A stretch of 64,000 nucleotides of DNA from Hymenobacter taeanensis (lineage in GTDB: Bacteria > Bacteroidota > Bacteroidia > Cytophagales > Hymenobacteraceae): contig NZ_CP053538.1 of assembly GCF_013137895.1 (NCBI RefSeq), forward strand, positions 1,363,501 through 1,427,500, in the 5' to 3' direction. Positions within the stretch are counted from its first letter, which is position 1, and each line of letters opens with the position of its first letter. The position numbers and the translations under genes are program-made. This document shows positions 1 to 7,571 of this stretch, one piece after another. The notes beneath the pieces were generated by a model. That model had not been told where the DNA came from, made no database searches, and saw nothing but the letters and a program-made list of their open reading frames with translations.

Positions 1-2
1 AA

Positions 3-659
3 CTAGCCTGGCACTGGCAGCCCTTCGGTGAGTCAGATAAGTGGGTAGGCCTGCTGGCCGCCATTGCCCAGCACGACGATGAGCAGCCCGAGTGGACGGG
101 CCACTACGGCCTCACGCCGGCAGGAGCCCCAGCTAACTTCACCATGAAGGAATTCTCGCTGGAGCAGGCCACCGGCGTAATGCACGCGGCGCGCTTCCAG
201 GGGCGGTGGCGCAGTTTGCTCACCAGCCTGCACCTGAGTACGCTCTACGAAAGCCTGCGCGGCCAAAACAAGCAGACCGATGCTTTCTTGGATGAGCAGC
301 AAGCCAAGCAAAAACAGTGGCTGAAAGAGCTCCACCTGTCGCGCAAGGAAGCCCAGCGCTACTACGACCTACTGCACTGGTGCGACCGGCTCAGTCTGAT
401 TCTGTGCCGGCAGGAGCTGCCTGAAATGGGGCGCAGCCTAGAAATTTACACCGGCTCAGACAAGCAGCGCTATGATGTGGTAGTGCCAGAAGCCGGCGGG
501 GCCGCTACCGTACAGCCCTGGCCCTTCCGGGAGCCCCACTTCACTGTGAGCGTAGAAGCTTCCGTGCTAAGCCAGCTGCAATTCAAGGACGACAACGAGC
601 TGGCCGCTTCCTTGCGCGCAGCTCCCATTGAGCTACTAACCTGGGAGTTTAAAAAATAA
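3..659 (+). CDS. DUF3891 family protein, 5' end cut by window edge
   Basis: The frame is open from the first bases and ends at TAA (657-659), so the gene starts upstream of the window. The first ATG inside (144) is not the true start: the 47 codons before it read as protein and carry the most characteristic part, WHW followed by LLAAIAQHDDEQPEW. That pattern, an early HD-type histidine/aspartate in a helical protein, matches DUF3891, a family of unknown function common in Bacteroidota. The remainder is helical and charged with no membrane segment or signal peptide, so it is probably cytoplasmic. A bidirectional terminator follows. Family assignment is from recall of the pattern; no biochemical role can be stated. 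Confidence 0.7.
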   Translation, partial: LAWHWQPFGESDKWVGLLAAIAQHDDEQPEWTGHYGLTPAGAPANFTMKEFSLEQATGVMHAARFQGRWRSLLTSLHLSTLYESLRGQNKQTDAFLDEQQAKQKQWLKELHLSRKEAQRYYDLLHWCDRLSLILCRQELPEMGRSLEIYTGSDKQRYDVVVPEAGGAATVQPWPFREPHFTVSVEASVLSQLQFKDDNELAASLRAAPIELLTWEFKK

Positions 660-750
660 GTGGCCTAGAACAGCTTCAGTAGCCCTTCGTGCTAAGGCAA
701 CAAGGCCGCTCGCATCAGCGTGAGGTGTTAGGCCACTACTTACTATGCCA

Positions 751-807
751 TAGTAATAAAGCACGCCATGTGGAGCTATGGGCTCCGCATGGCGTGCTTT
801 ATTATTA
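751..807. terminator. Bidirectional intrinsic terminator
   Basis: A long near-perfect hairpin: arms 751-770 and 788-807, with a second small stem (ggagc/gctcc) inside the loop. It has A-rich and T-rich flanks on either side. It sits between two convergent genes (stops at 659 and 821) and should end transcripts from both. Confidence 0.85.
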
Positions 808-820
808 CAACGTGGGCAAC

Positions 821-1663
821 TTAGAGTTTGGTGATGGGGGTTTTGCTGGTCATGACGCCCGCCGGCACTGTATCCGAGGCGTATACGTGGTCGAGTTTGC
901 GGCCATCTTTGCCATCGGTGCGGTCAGTGGCCAGCATAATGCGGCCGTAGCGGCGGTAGTCGGCCCAGCGGCGGCGGAAGGCGGGCTGCGCATCAGTGGC
1001 TTTCGGGAAGTAAGCCCACTCCTCTACCAGGTTAGTAGCGGGGTTGATGAGCACTTCATACTTGTTGTCGGGTGTCACGCCCACGTTCTTGAAGGTCATG
1101 TTCAGCACTTCGGCGGGCTTGCCATCCATCATAGTGCCGGTGCCTTTGTAAGTGAGCGTTACGCCAGAGTCTTTCAGCTTGAAAGGCATTACCAGCCACC
1201 ACGAGTTGTTTACCCAAATAGGATACATCCGGCTGAGTAGCTTTTGCCCGTCGGGGGTAGCCGAGATGTCTTTGCCGCTGCGGTAGGCCTGCCCCTGCTT
1301 GGTGTTGATGTTATACACGGCCACGGTGCTGTCCTTTTGCCACCGAAAGTCGCCGGTGTGCTTGTCCCAGAGCTGATAAGAGCCGTCCAGAAAGTCCCAG
1401 CCCACGAGGCGGGTTTGCTGCCAGGCCGGGTAGCCACCCATCTGGCGCATTACCTTGTCGGCCAGGGCCAGGGCTTTGGCGTCGGAGCCGGCGCGGTCAA
1501 AATCGGGAGCGGCGGGGAAAGAGGCCGTATCGGTGGCCATGGCAGTGGCCTTACCCGCCTTCTTTTTACCCGAGGGAGAATTTTGCTGACAGGCGGCAAC
1601 ACTAATGGTTAGCCCGGTGATGCACACACTTAGGGCTACTTTGGAGAGGCTACGTACTCGCAT
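821..1663 (-). CDS. Putative lipoprotein, DUF6503-like
   Basis: 280 residues starting with a lipoprotein signal peptide: basic MRVRS start, hydrophobic stretch, lipobox ending VAAC (Cys about residue 25), then a Lys/Ala-rich linker to about residue 50. The mature part (about 60-275) is rich in beta-strand patterns with many Trp and Tyr (GGYPAW, LVGWDFLDGSYQLW, WWLVMPFKL). This resembles the LolA-like, lipid-binding style of DUF6503 proteins found beside exported Bacteroidota enzymes. It probably sits in the periplasm or outer membrane. It is a single gene, divergent from the BrkB gene and ending at a shared terminator. The family label is tentative; the lipoprotein call is firm. Confidence 0.65.
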   Translation of the reverse strand: MRVRSLSKVALSVCITGLTISVAACQQNSPSGKKKAGKATAMATDTASFPAAPDFDRAGSDAKALALADKVMRQMGGYPAWQQTRLVGWDFLDGSYQLWDKHTGDFRWQKDSTVAVYNINTKQGQAYRSGKDISATPDGQKLLSRMYPIWVNNSWWLVMPFKLKDSGVTLTYKGTGTMMDGKPAEVLNMTFKNVGVTPDNKYEVLINPATNLVEEWAYFPKATDAQPAFRRRWADYRRYGRIMLATDRTDGKDGRKLDHVYASDTVPAGVMTSKTPITKL

Positions 1664-1805
1664 GTTGACGGGGAGAAACTGTACCCGATAACCACGTGGT
1701 TTCGGTTCAGCTTGTACGCTAAAGCTACGAATGCTGGCCGTCTTTATCCAACGTAGTTCTGATAGCCGCCGTACTTACCACCATACCCTTCCGTTTTTTT
1801 GCCTT

Positions 1806-2774
1806 ATGCCCGCGCACTACCGCTTATCCGACGTCCTTGGTATTTTGAAAACGACGGCCAGTGAGTTCATGGTGAATAACTCGTTTCGCCACGCGGCGGC
1901 CCTGTCTTACTACACCATCTTCTCGCTGCCGCCTCTGCTAATTATTGTTATCACCACGGCCAGTGCCATTTACGGCACTGAGGCAGTGACTGGCCAGATT
2001 TACGGCCAAATGCGCGGCTTCCTCGGTCCCGATTCTTCCAAGTTCCTGCAAGACTCTATTGCCGAGTTTACCAAGCAGCAGAAATCGGGCTTAGCTTCCG
2101 TCATCGGGATAGGCACACTCATATTTGCCGCCACCACGTTCTTCGTAACGCTGCAGGAGAGTATCAACGATATCTGGAACCTGAAGGTGAAGCCGCGCAA
2201 TGGTATCTGGCTGTTCATCCGCGACCGGCTCCTTTCTTTTGGTTTGATTCTGAGCGTGGCCTTGCTGCTGCTTATTTCCTTTGTAATCAGTGCCCTACTG
2301 AGCGTATTCACGGATCAGCTACAACAGTGGTTCCCGGAAATAGCCGTGATTTTCATTCATATTGTTGACTTCGTACTGTCGTTGTTCATTACCTCTCTGT
2401 TGTTTGCTCTCATCTACCGCTTCCTGCCTGATGCCATCATCCGGTGGCGCGATGTAGGGGTTGGAGCGGTGATTACGGCTTTACTCTTTTTAGTAGGCAA
2501 GTATCTGATTGCCTTTTACATTGCTAAATCCGACCCTGGCTCGGCGTTTGGTGCTGCTGGCTCGGCCATTGTACTGCTGCTGTGGGTTAACTACTCTTCG
2601 CTCATCATATTCTTCGGGGCTGAGTTCACTCAGGAGTTTGCCGATACCTTCGGGCAAAAAGTACAGCCCAAAGCCCACGCCGTTCGCATTGAAACCCGTG
2701 AGGTGCCGGAGGGCGAATCGAAGGAAGAAATCAGCACGGGCCGCCCCCGCTCCGAAGGGCGCTGGCGTGTGTAG
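1806..2774 (+). CDS. YihY/BrkB family inner-membrane protein
   Basis: 322 residues with about six hydrophobic segments. The N-terminal pattern (AALSYYTIFSLPPLLII near residue 35), the central ATTFFVTLQESINDIW and the final GSAIVLLLWVNYSSLIIFFGAEFTQ block are the hallmarks of the YihY/BrkB family. Function in this family is poorly settled; RNase BN was an old misassignment. A cytosolic charged tail follows the last membrane segment. ATG at 1806 was chosen because the family homology begins there; an earlier in-frame ATG at 1731 adds 25 residues with no family likeness. The gene is monocistronic, and the upstream gap is shared with a divergent lipoprotein gene. Confidence 0.88.
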   Translation: MPAHYRLSDVLGILKTTASEFMVNNSFRHAAALSYYTIFSLPPLLIIVITTASAIYGTEAVTGQIYGQMRGFLGPDSSKFLQDSIAEFTKQQKSGLASVIGIGTLIFAATTFFVTLQESINDIWNLKVKPRNGIWLFIRDRLLSFGLILSVALLLLISFVISALLSVFTDQLQQWFPEIAVIFIHIVDFVLSLFITSLLFALIYRFLPDAIIRWRDVGVGAVITALLFLVGKYLIAFYIAKSDPGSAFGAAGSAIVLLLWVNYSSLIIFFGAEFTQEFADTFGQKVQPKAHAVRIETREVPEGESKEEISTGRPRSEGRWRV

Positions 2775-3006
2775 CACTCAGGGGCTAAAAGCGGGTATGT
2801 GCAGGCGGCATTCTGCCCTTTATAAACACAATTAAAAAGTCAGAAATATATTCAACAAATCCATTCTATACACCCATAGAGCGGTTTTTTGACATACCTG
2901 CTTTTGAAGCCTAAAGTCAGATCACCACACATTATATAAGGCTAGCCATATTGAAGTGAAGCACCGGAATGATAGGTTTGACCCACACTCCTATTCGCCC
3001 CACTCT

Positions 3007-4224
3007 ATGCCTGCTTCACTACTCTCGTCCCGGTTACTCCTGCTGCTGCTAACACTCTTGTTTAGCAGCACGTTGCACGCCCAACAGCAGTCTACCCGAC
3101 CGCTGATTATCAGCCCAGTTGTGGGGCCGATTATTGATGGCTCTGAAAAGGCTCGATACAACCTTTTCCCTTTCTATTCCAGCAAAGAGTTCAAGGAAGC
3201 GGCCTTCGAGCAGAGCCTCACGCCAGACAGCACCATCACGCTGCGCACCACGCTGGTGGATGGGCGCATTTTACTACGTCCCATACCGCACTACGAGTAT
3301 CTGAACACCCGCCGGCAAATTGAGGAGCAGGCACAGGCGTTGCGGCCGGCAGCTGGCGCCTCCCCTGATTCAGTAGGCGGCTCCTACCGCGTTACGCTCC
3401 GCTCCGGCTCTACTTTCGCCGGGGTTTTGCGCGCCACCCGCCCACAAGAGCTGGAATTCAGCACGCAGGAGCCTGAGGCCGTCATTATACCACGTAGCCA
3501 GATTATCCGGATGGAGTTGATACCAAAGGTAGAGCTGGACGACGCCATGCGCCACCCTACCTGGGGCTATGTAGGCAATGGCACGCGCGTATTCTTTGCC
3601 CCAACCGCTCGGGGCTTGCGAGCCGGCGAGGGCTATTTTCAGATCATCGACTTATTTATGCTGGGCCTCAACTACGGCATTACGGATAATGTTTCTGTTG
3701 GAATACTGGCTTCTGCTGTGCCAGGGGCCGGGCTAGACAACCAGCTAGTGGCTCTCACACCTAAGGTTAGCTACCCCATTAGTAACAAACTGAGTGTGGG
3801 AGCTGGAGTGTTGTATGCTCGCATTCCCACGTTTGACTCTTATGGCTCTAGCTCCGGTTACGGTGCTGGCGTGGCCTATGGCTTACTAACTACTGGCAGC
3901 GCCGATAACAACTTCACAGTGGGCCTAGGGTATGGTTTCTCCGGCGGCCGCGGCGAGCAAGGCTTCGGGAAGTCGCCGGTGGCGGTAATAAGCGGCGCCA
4001 CCCGAGTTAGTAAGCGCATATCCCTGATGTCGGAAAACTACCTTATTACCTCGGGCAGTGGTGGCCTGGCTGGCCTCTATGGCATGCGCCTGAACTGGCC
4101 TCGAACTACGTTAGGCATCGGCTCCTTCTACGTTGCGCCTTTTGAAGGAGATGGTGTCTTCGGCTACATCTATCCTGCCTATATCGACCTTTCTCTCCGG
4201 TTTGGGAAAACTGCTCAGAAATAG
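3007..4224 (+). CDS. Secreted protein with predicted outer-membrane beta-barrel
   Basis: 405 residues from ATG 3007, which starts a clean signal peptide (Leu-rich core, cleavage after LHA). An upstream in-frame ATG (2956) would bury that signal. Residues about 120-175 form a small strand-rich module (SYRVTLRSGSTFAGVL... IIPRSQIIRMELI) like an SH3/LSM-type barrel. From about residue 185 onward the sequence alternates Gly and aromatic residues (LNYGITDNVSVGIL, GLGYGFSGGRG, YPAYIDLSLRFG) and ends on a strand, as in outer-membrane barrels. I recognise no specific family. The 232-base AT-rich gap before it probably carries its promoter. Confidence 0.6.
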   Translation: MPASLLSSRLLLLLLTLLFSSTLHAQQQSTRPLIISPVVGPIIDGSEKARYNLFPFYSSKEFKEAAFEQSLTPDSTITLRTTLVDGRILLRPIPHYEYLNTRRQIEEQAQALRPAAGASPDSVGGSYRVTLRSGSTFAGVLRATRPQELEFSTQEPEAVIIPRSQIIRMELIPKVELDDAMRHPTWGYVGNGTRVFFAPTARGLRAGEGYFQIIDLFMLGLNYGITDNVSVGILASAVPGAGLDNQLVALTPKVSYPISNKLSVGAGVLYARIPTFDSYGSSSGYGAGVAYGLLTTGSADNNFTVGLGYGFSGGRGEQGFGKSPVAVISGATRVSKRISLMSENYLITSGSGGLAGLYGMRLNWPRTTLGIGSFYVAPFEGDGVFGYIYPAYIDLSLRFGKTAQK

Positions 4225-4239
4225 CCCTTGCTATAAACT

Positions 4240-4277
4240 CCACAAAAAAAGCCTGATTAAATCAGGCTTTTTTGTGG
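4240..4277. terminator. Bidirectional terminator
   Basis: Hairpin with arms 4240-4257 and 4261-4277: CCACAAAAAAAGCCTGAT pairs with ATCAGGCTTTTTTGTGG around a 3-base loop. A and T tracts sit in the stem on both strands. It separates the convergent barrel gene and rlmN. Confidence 0.88.
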
Positions 4278-4288
4278 AATACGGACGG

Positions 4289-5356
4289 CTAGGCCACTTC
4301 TGCTTTCTCTTTCACGGCTAGCTGCCCGCAGGCGGCGTCAATATCCTTGCCCCGCGAGCGGCGGATGTTGGTCTGCACGCCACGGTCGGCGAGGTACTTG
4401 TGGAAGGCCGTGAGCTTATCGTCGGCAGTATTGACGTAGGAGGCGTTTTCGATGGGATTGTACTCGATGAGGTTCACCTTGCAGGGAATCCACTTTGAAA
4501 TCTGGTACAGTTCCTCGGCATCCTGCAACGTGTCGTTGAAGCTCTCGAATACGATGTACTCGTAGGTTACCTTGCGGCCGGTGGCCTGATGGTAGTATTT
4601 GAGGGCTTCCTTCAGCGAGGCCAGGGAGTTGGCTTCGTTGATGGGCATGATTTCGTTGCGCTTGGCATCATTAGGGGCGTGCAGCGAGAGGGCCAGATTG
4701 GCCTTCACATCGTCGTCGGCCAGCTTCTTGATCATTTTGGCAATACCGGCAGTACTGATGGTGATACGGCGCGGAGCCATATTCAGGCCATCGGGGGCCG
4801 TGATGCGGCGCACGCTTTCCACTACGTTAGCGTAGTTGAGCAGCGGCTCGCCCATGCCCATGTACACAATGTTGGTGAGCGGCGTGCCGTACTGAGCCTC
4901 GCACTGCTCCCGAATGCGCACTACCTGGTCGTAGATTTCGGCGGCATCGAGGTTGCGCTTGCGGTCCATGTAGCCGGTGGCGCAGAACTTACACGTAAGC
5001 GAGCAACCCACCTGCGAGCTGATGCAGGCCGTCATGCGGGTGTCGTGCGGAATGAGCACGCCTTCCACAATGTTGCCATCATAGAGCCGAAACGCCGACT
5101 TGATGGTACCATCGTTGGAGAGCTGCTGGTTCTGCACCTTCACCCCATTGATGGTGAAATACTGATCAAGCAACTGCCGGGTAGCCAGGGAGATATTATT
5201 CATCTCCTCAAACGACGAGGCAGTGTTTTTCCATAGCCACTCGCTCACCTGCTTAGCCCGGAACGGCTTTTCGCCGTGCTCCACCATAAAGGCTTTGAGC
5301 TCATCGGGAGTGAGTTTGCGGATGTCGCGCTTGGTGAGTACGGGCAAGTCAATCAT
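4289..5356 (-). CDS. rlmN: 23S rRNA (adenine2503-C2)-methyltransferase RlmN
   Basis: 355 residues. This radical-SAM enzyme methylates A2503 of 23S rRNA (and A37 of some tRNAs) to tune decoding fidelity. The Fe-S cluster motif CxxxCxxC lies at residues 118-125 (VGCSLTCKFCATG). The two methyl-transfer cysteines have counterparts at residue 111 (TACISS) and about 343 (AACGQL). The start ATG 5356 is chosen because homology begins there (MIDLPVLTKRDIRKL); the frame continues 28 codons upstream without likeness to the family. A TAnnTTTG box lies 6 bases upstream, implying a very short or absent 5' leader. The last codons GTG-GCC-TAG fall in a recurrent intergenic motif. Confidence 0.96.
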   Translation of the reverse strand: MIDLPVLTKRDIRKLTPDELKAFMVEHGEKPFRAKQVSEWLWKNTASSFEEMNNISLATRQLLDQYFTINGVKVQNQQLSNDGTIKSAFRLYDGNIVEGVLIPHDTRMTACISSQVGCSLTCKFCATGYMDRKRNLDAAEIYDQVVRIREQCEAQYGTPLTNIVYMGMGEPLLNYANVVESVRRITAPDGLNMAPRRITISTAGIAKMIKKLADDDVKANLALSLHAPNDAKRNEIMPINEANSLASLKEALKYYHQATGRKVTYEYIVFESFNDTLQDAEELYQISKWIPCKVNLIEYNPIENASYVNTADDKLTAFHKYLADRGVQTNIRRSRGKDIDAACGQLAVKEKAEVA

Positions 5357-5361
5357 AGCTG

Positions 5362-5369
5362 CAAAGATA
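5362..5369 (-). promoter_or_regulatory. Bacteroidota -7 promoter box of rlmN
   Basis: CAAAGATA on the plus strand reads TATCTTTG on the minus strand, an exact TAnnTTTG box. It is only 6 bases from the rlmN ATG. The 16 bases gcaaagatacaacacc occur again in front of the PhyH gene (47854-47869). Confidence 0.55.
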
Positions 5370-5431
5370 CAACACCAGAGGCAGTTGGGTTCCCAGAAAT
5401 TTGTTGTTTCAGCCCATAACCAGGGAGGAGT

Positions 5432-5555
5432 ACTGAACAAGGTAGAGTCGCGACACTTCGCGTCTCCTCGTTGAACGACTGGCCTGAAGCCGATGCGAGG
5501 TAAACAACATCAGCAACGAGAAGACGTGAAGTATCGCGTCTTTACCTTGTTCAGT
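5432..5555. repeat. Inverted-repeat (MITE-like) element, 124 bp
   Basis: Two arms of 42 bases (5432-5473 and 5514-5555) are inverted copies with about six mismatches. Each arm also holds a smaller palindrome (cgcgacacttcgcg-like). The 40-base centre has no gene. It lies in the gap between rlmN and a thioesterase gene. The nested palindrome and terminal symmetry suggest a short non-autonomous element of the REP/MITE type. Confidence 0.7.
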
Positions 5556-5576
5556 GAGTTCATCTGCCCTAGGCCA

Positions 5577-6005
5577 CTACTCGCCGCGCAGGCGGCGGGT
5601 GGCCTCTTCGCCCAATGGCAACAGCTTGCGCGTATTGTAGTCGAAACCGAGCATGCCGGTTTTGGCGCGGGCAATTTCGCGGCCGTCTTGGTTTTTCACC
5701 CAATACACAATGTCGAAGCCAAAGGTATGCAGGTCGGTGGCAGCCATCTGAATGTGCAGCACGTCGCCGTGAAACCCTTCGCCCTTGTACTCAATGGCTA
5801 CATCGGCCATGATGTGGCCTAGGCCCGTGGCGCGGTCAACCTCGGGGCGGCCCACAAACTGCAGGAACTGTACGCGAGCCTCGTGGAGCAGACTGAGCAG
5901 GGCGTCGTTGCCTAAATGCGCTCCATAGTTGAGGTCCGTAATCCGGATGGGAAGCTGCGTGGTAAAGAGAAACGTATCTGGCAGCTGTACTTTAATGCGG
6001 GCCAT
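5577..6005 (-). CDS. Acyl-CoA thioesterase, hot-dog fold (4HBT family)
   Basis: 142 residues, a usual size for a single hot-dog domain. Around residue 24 the sequence RITDLNYGAHLGNDALLSLLHEARVQFL is the 4HBT signature: Asp/Asn before GxHLxN, then the long central helix. The strands VAIEYKGEGFHGDVL and FDIVYWVKNQDGREIARAKTGM follow as expected. It likely hydrolyses acyl-CoA in the cytoplasm; the substrate is unknown. Start ATG 6005 is chosen because the frame upstream has no family likeness. The gene is divergent from mnmD with 132 bases between starts. Its stop codon is immediately followed by TGGCCTAGG, the recurrent motif of this window. Confidence 0.87.
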   Translation of the reverse strand: MARIKVQLPDTFLFTTQLPIRITDLNYGAHLGNDALLSLLHEARVQFLQFVGRPEVDRATGLGHIMADVAIEYKGEGFHGDVLHIQMAATDLHTFGFDIVYWVKNQDGREIARAKTGMLGFDYNTRKLLPLGEEATRRLRGE

Positions 6006-6137
6006 AGAGCAGTGGAATAGGCGGTAAGGGAATACTAGGACTACGTACTCACGGTAAAGTTGCTGTTCAATTCGTATTTTCCGCTCTGCTCTGCCCTTCT
6101 CCCCCGCCCCGCTTATCCTTGCACCACACAACCCTGC

Positions 6138-6842
6138 ATGTCTACGCCCTTTCTCGAAGTACGTACTACCGCCGACGGCTCCAGCACACTTTACGTGCCG
6201 GCGCTCGATGAGCACTACCACTCCACCCACGGCGCGCTGCAAGAAGCCCGCCACGTGTACCTGGCTGCTGGCCTAGAGCCCGCGCTTACTCCGGCTGCGG
6301 AAGCCCCCACGCCAGTTTGGGTATTGGAAATTGGCTTTGGTACGGGCCTGAATGCGTTGCTTACCCTGGAGCGTAGCCTGGCACTGCCCAGCTCTCAGGT
6401 CATTTTTTACGATACCATCGAGAAGTTTCCCTTGCCCGCCGACGTCATCGGCCAGCTCAGCACCGAAACGTATGATGAAGAGCTCCTCGATTACCAGCAG
6501 CAACTTCATGCTGCCGCCTGGAACCGGCCAGTAGTCCTCACTCCGCAGTTTGTACTGCTCAAATTAGCCGGCCAGCTTCAGGAAACCCCACTGGCCGAAA
6601 ACACCTATCAGGTTATCTACTTTGATGCCTTCGCACCCGAGAAGCAACCCGATATGTGGACCGATGAGGTTTTTGCCCAACTCTACGCCGCAACTGCGCC
6701 CGGTGGCGTGCTGGTGAGCTACTGCGCCAAAGGCAGCTTCCGCCGCAGCCTGAAAGCCGCCGGCTGGCTGGTAGAGAAAATCCCCGGCCCTCCCGGCAAG
6801 CGCGAAATGACGCGGGCGAGGAAGGAAATTGTATATGCTTAA
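6138..6842 (+). CDS. mnmD: tRNA 5-methylaminomethyl-2-thiouridine methyltransferase MnmD
   Basis: 234 residues. It carries the SAM-binding motif LEIGFGTGLNALL at residues 63-75, followed by the family motifs YFDAFAPEKQPDMWTDEVF (about 179-197) and GGVLVSYCAKGSFRRSLKAAGW. These define the methyltransferase half of MnmC (DUF752). The oxidoreductase half is absent, so this is the stand-alone MnmD that methylates the wobble uridine side chain (nm5s2U to mnm5s2U) in tRNA. The C-terminal GPPGKREMTRA segment is the usual ending. ATG 6138 fits the family start. Low-GC DNA begins about 25 bases after its stop. Confidence 0.9.
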   Translation: MSTPFLEVRTTADGSSTLYVPALDEHYHSTHGALQEARHVYLAAGLEPALTPAAEAPTPVWVLEIGFGTGLNALLTLERSLALPSSQVIFYDTIEKFPLPADVIGQLSTETYDEELLDYQQQLHAAAWNRPVVLTPQFVLLKLAGQLQETPLAENTYQVIYFDAFAPEKQPDMWTDEVFAQLYAATAPGGVLVSYCAKGSFRRSLKAAGWLVEKIPGPPGKREMTRARKEIVYA

Positions 6843-6866
6843 TAAATTAGCTTGATACACGAAGAC

Positions 6867-7523
6867 ATGTATATAATTGGTTTAGAAAAAATTGTCAAAC
6901 AATTCAAAATCAACCTATCTCCTAATCAGCGCTACGCATCATTTGACTATTGCTACAACTATTTTTTGAATACTGAAAACCCTCTCGAGGATATAGAAAA
7001 GAGCTGCTTAGTATTAGCTTTTTACTTAGCCAGTTGGGGCATGCTCAGAGGTTCAAGCTTCCTTTTAAATAAAAGTATCAAGCATTATCAAGCTACTATT
7101 CAACTAATCGCAAGTATCGATAAAAGTGCTTGGAATATAGATGTCATCAATTATGACACAAAAAACATTCAGGAAATATTACATATATACAGAGAAGTTA
7201 AAAAGTGTATTATCTCTGGCAGCAATGCAGACTTGACTCTAGTAACTAAAATCTTATTAGGTGTGTTCGGTTTCATCCCAGCCTTCGACACCTATTTTTG
7301 CGCCACTTTTAAGAAAATGTACAGAAAAAGATGTGCATTTAGAAAGCTAAACGCAGATTCATTAGAATACATAAGAGAATTTTATGAATCGAATAAGCTT
7401 GCTATTGATAAGTTGGCATTAGAAACTTTTACAATTGATTTTGTATCTGGTTTAGAGACAACAACAAATTATCCACGAGCCAAAATAATCGACATGTACG
7501 GCTTTACGGCACGAAGCTTATAA
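6867..7523 (+). CDS. Uncharacterised AT-rich protein, probably horizontally acquired
   Basis: 218 residues from ATG 6867 (a TTG lies 15 bases earlier). The gene is strikingly AT-rich, with AAA, ATA, TTA and AAT codons dominating, unlike the GC-rich genes either side. There is no signal peptide. The protein is helical with a distinctive LASWGMLRGSSFLL segment near residue 55 and a FGFIPAFDTYF segment near 140. I recall this combination from scattered orphan proteins in many phyla, with no known function. It starts 24 bases after mnmD and could be read from its transcript. Defence or toxin-related roles are possible given its patchy, foreign character, but nothing in the sequence proves that. 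Confidence 0.75.
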   Translation: MYIIGLEKIVKQFKINLSPNQRYASFDYCYNYFLNTENPLEDIEKSCLVLAFYLASWGMLRGSSFLLNKSIKHYQATIQLIASIDKSAWNIDVINYDTKNIQEILHIYREVKKCIISGSNADLTLVTKILLGVFGFIPAFDTYFCATFKKMYRKRCAFRKLNADSLEYIREFYESNKLAIDKLALETFTIDFVSGLETTTNYPRAKIIDMYGFTARSL

Positions 7524-7571
7524 ACCACTCTACCTCACTGTTCCCCGCATCCTGCGTAAGTTGGACTTGCT

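Noticed and set aside
689..1240. A plus-strand frame of 183 codons over the terminator and the DUF6503-like lipoprotein
   Set aside because: It spans the terminator hairpin and is antisense to a gene with a clear lipoprotein signal.
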